Source of the DNA: Curvibacter gracilis ATCC BAA-807
Lineage (GTDB): Bacteria; Pseudomonadota; Gammaproteobacteria; Burkholderiales; Burkholderiaceae_C
NCBI RefSeq assembly: GCF_000518645.1
Contig: NZ_JADZ01000022.1
Coordinates: 1-64,000, forward strand
Length of the DNA: 64,000 nucleotides
Direction of reading: 5' to 3'
Position 1 is the first letter of the stretch, and the number at the start of each line of letters is the position of its first letter. Made by a program: the position numbers and the translations under genes. Under the pieces are notes generated by a model, which saw nothing but the letters and a program-made list of their open reading frames with translations, was not told the origin of the DNA and did not search any database. This document shows positions 63,713-64,000 of the stretch, piece after piece.

Positions 63713-64000
63713 GTCAGGTGCTGCGGGGCGAGGCAGTGCCCCAGGGTGGTGACCATGAGCTTGTTCCATGAGCTTGTTATACGCCCGATCCGTGACCCGG
63801 TCTCTGCGCTGGCGCACGGGTGCCGGCACGCACGGGCTCTGGTGTACAGCATGCTGTCGGCCCGCATTCGCCTGCGCATCGGTACCCAACCAGGCCCAGC
63901 CCCATCGGTGCAGCTGCAGCGGGATACCCCCATACGATCAACGGTCATTCTTTGCACTCTAGACGACTGGTCTAATAAAAAGCCTAACATCCGCTCCCAT
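63713..64000. other. Intergenic region at the right edge of the window
   Basis: Nearly 290 bp without a convincing gene. It presumably holds the promoter of the P-type ATPase gene and, at its right end, the operator described separately. Short open frames on both strands show no recognisable protein. Confidence 0.35.
63960..63974. promoter_or_regulatory. TAGAC-N5-GTCTA palindrome, TetR-family-type operator
   Basis: TAGAC at 63960-63964 and GTCTA at 63970-63974 are exact inverted repeats. TAGAC...GTCTA sites are typical of NemR and related TetR-family regulators. On the minus strand it lies beside TTATTA, a possible -10 box. A TetR-type gene just beyond the window would be expected. Confidence 0.5.

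Overview
The window is GC-rich, densely coded chromosomal DNA of a betaproteobacterium, most likely Burkholderiales and perhaps Comamonadaceae. The reasons are the high-GC codon use, two Bug-type (TctC) binding proteins, LysR/AraC/XylR-type regulators paired with aromatic catabolism, and a benABCD-catBA-pcaIJ-catD-catC supercluster. I see no rRNA, tRNA, CRISPR array, insertion sequence or prophage. The only defence-like element is an AbiE toxin-antitoxin pair.

Layout. 1-7.4 kb (minus): a complete branched-chain-type ABC transporter (binding protein, LivHMGF) followed by an MlrC/M81 peptidase and an M20 carbamoylase/amidase cut by the window edge. This looks like one uptake-and-hydrolysis operon. 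7.5-9.1 kb (minus): AbiEi/AbiEii pair. 9.3-15.6 kb (minus): DedA-rhodanese fusion, FAD-oxidoreductase/patatin fusion, Cache-type histidine kinase and response regulator, all in one direction. 15.8-18.1 kb (plus): DUF488 protein and a NYN/OST-HTH protein with a long disordered tail. 18.1-22.4 kb: a XylR/DmpR-type sigma-54 activator divergent from a coniferyl-alcohol-dehydrogenase-like SDR and a vanillin/salicylaldehyde-type aldehyde dehydrogenase, with a textbook -24/-12 promoter between them. 22.7-25.9 kb (plus): chemoreceptor and a CSS-EAL c-di-GMP phosphodiesterase.

25.9-33.2 kb: an AraC regulator divergent from an unfamiliar catabolic operon: TauD-like dioxygenase, epoxide-hydrolase-like protein fused in frame to a diketone/dihydroxyacetophenone-type cupin dioxygenase, Bug binding protein, DmdB-like acyl-CoA ligase and a YeiH-type sulfate exporter. 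This is the best candidate here for an undescribed pathway, and a sulfonated carbon source is the inferred substrate type.

33.3-45.3 kb: a twelve-gene minus-strand run catB-catA-benABCD-benK-catI-catJ-catD-catC-bug with a divergent CatR/BenM-like LysR gene and an ATAC-N7-GTAT operator. Together these genes take benzoate through catechol, muconate and 3-oxoadipate to 3-oxoadipyl-CoA. The final thiolase is not in the window. 45.3-48.9 kb: Fe-alcohol dehydrogenase, cupin and SDR with a divergent LysR regulator and a 21-bp palindrome. 49.0-51.7 kb: hybrid PAS histidine kinase and response regulator. 52.1-55.2 kb: DmdC-like acyl-CoA dehydrogenase and a CoA-transferase. 55.2-58.5 kb: metR and metE divergent, with a nested hairpin over the metE start. 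58.9-61.1 kb: OsmC-YcaO fusion. 61.2-63.7 kb: P-type ATPase, then a TetR-like palindrome at the right edge.
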